A stretch of DNA of 5,548 nt, taken from positions 1 through 5,548 of the forward strand of contig JBKHBQ010000260.1 in assembly GCA_046542305.1 (NCBI GenBank), written 5' to 3'. This document shows, piece after piece, positions 5,452 through 5,548 of this stretch (positions within the stretch are counted from its first letter, which is position 1; every line of letters begins with the position of its first letter). Source of the stretch: JBKHBQ01 sp046542305 (GTDB lineage: Bacteria > Bacteroidota > Bacteroidia > Bacteroidales > 4484-276). Under the pieces are notes generated by a model. It searched no databases and had not been told where the DNA came from. It saw nothing but the letters and a program-made list of their open reading frames with translations. Position numbers and translations under genes: made by a program.

Positions 5452-5548
5452 TTTGCTCGCCTCACGGATCAATGACGAAGCGGGTTTTGGTGGTGGATGA
5501 ACTGACACACTATTTTGAACACTCCCCCGCACTCTGCTCATCTCTCAC
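5452..5548. other. Intergenic sequence without a recognisable gene
   Basis: I see no supported coding region here. A short plus frame ending in TGA at 5498-5500 reads out of the repeat array and has no recognisable content. The string TGACACACTATTTTGAACAC (5502-5521), followed by TCCCCC, resembles the outer ends of some IS256-type elements, but there is no transposase or partner repeat in the window. This may be the start of an accessory region or a remnant. Confidence 0.4.

Noticed and set aside
5341..5541. Minus-strand 66-codon frame with TTNYNQLQ-like repeats
   Set aside because: The repetitive protein is just the 10-bp array translated in its one open orientation (30-bp period). There is no promoter and no family resemblance upstream of the repeat.

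Overview
The window looks like a chromosomal piece of a Bacteroidota genome, probably Bacteroidales or Marinilabiliales-like. Three things suggest this. There is a secreted enzyme with a type IX secretion (T9SS) C-terminal sorting domain. There is an Ig-like lipoprotein of a Bacteroidota-specific type. The starts lack Shine-Dalgarno sequences but are preceded by TAnnTTTG promoter boxes, which is the Bacteroidota -7 consensus.

Layout: (1) positions 1-744, minus strand, hold the N-terminal 248 codons of a lipoprotein with a bacterial Ig-like domain; its C-terminus lies beyond the left edge. (2) After a divergent intergenic region, 913-2859 (+) encodes a complete secreted M1-family zinc aminopeptidase with a T9SS sorting tail. 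(3) 2861-3511 (-) encodes a DUF1684 lipoprotein that converges on the peptidase with one base between the stop codons. (4) A second divergent region leads to gpmA (3713-4459, +), the glycolytic cofactor-dependent phosphoglycerate mutase, followed by a hairpin terminator. (5) 4575-5291 (+) encodes a PPP-type metallophosphoesterase with its own promoter box. (6) 5292-5548 has no convincing gene. It holds a short-period tandem array (10-bp units drifting to 9-bp units) that starts at or near the phosphatase stop codon, then about 100 bp of unexplained sequence with a possible transposon-end-like string.

The genes do not form one pathway. They alternate in strand and nearly every one has its own promoter-like box, so this reads as single-gene transcription units. 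Two lipoproteins and one exported peptidase are envelope or secretome functions; GpmA and the phosphatase are cytoplasmic. I see no defence system, CRISPR array, tRNA, rRNA or intact mobile element. The least ordinary signals are the tandem array, a perfect 11-bp inverted repeat inside the end of the peptidase gene, and the almost abutting convergent stops.
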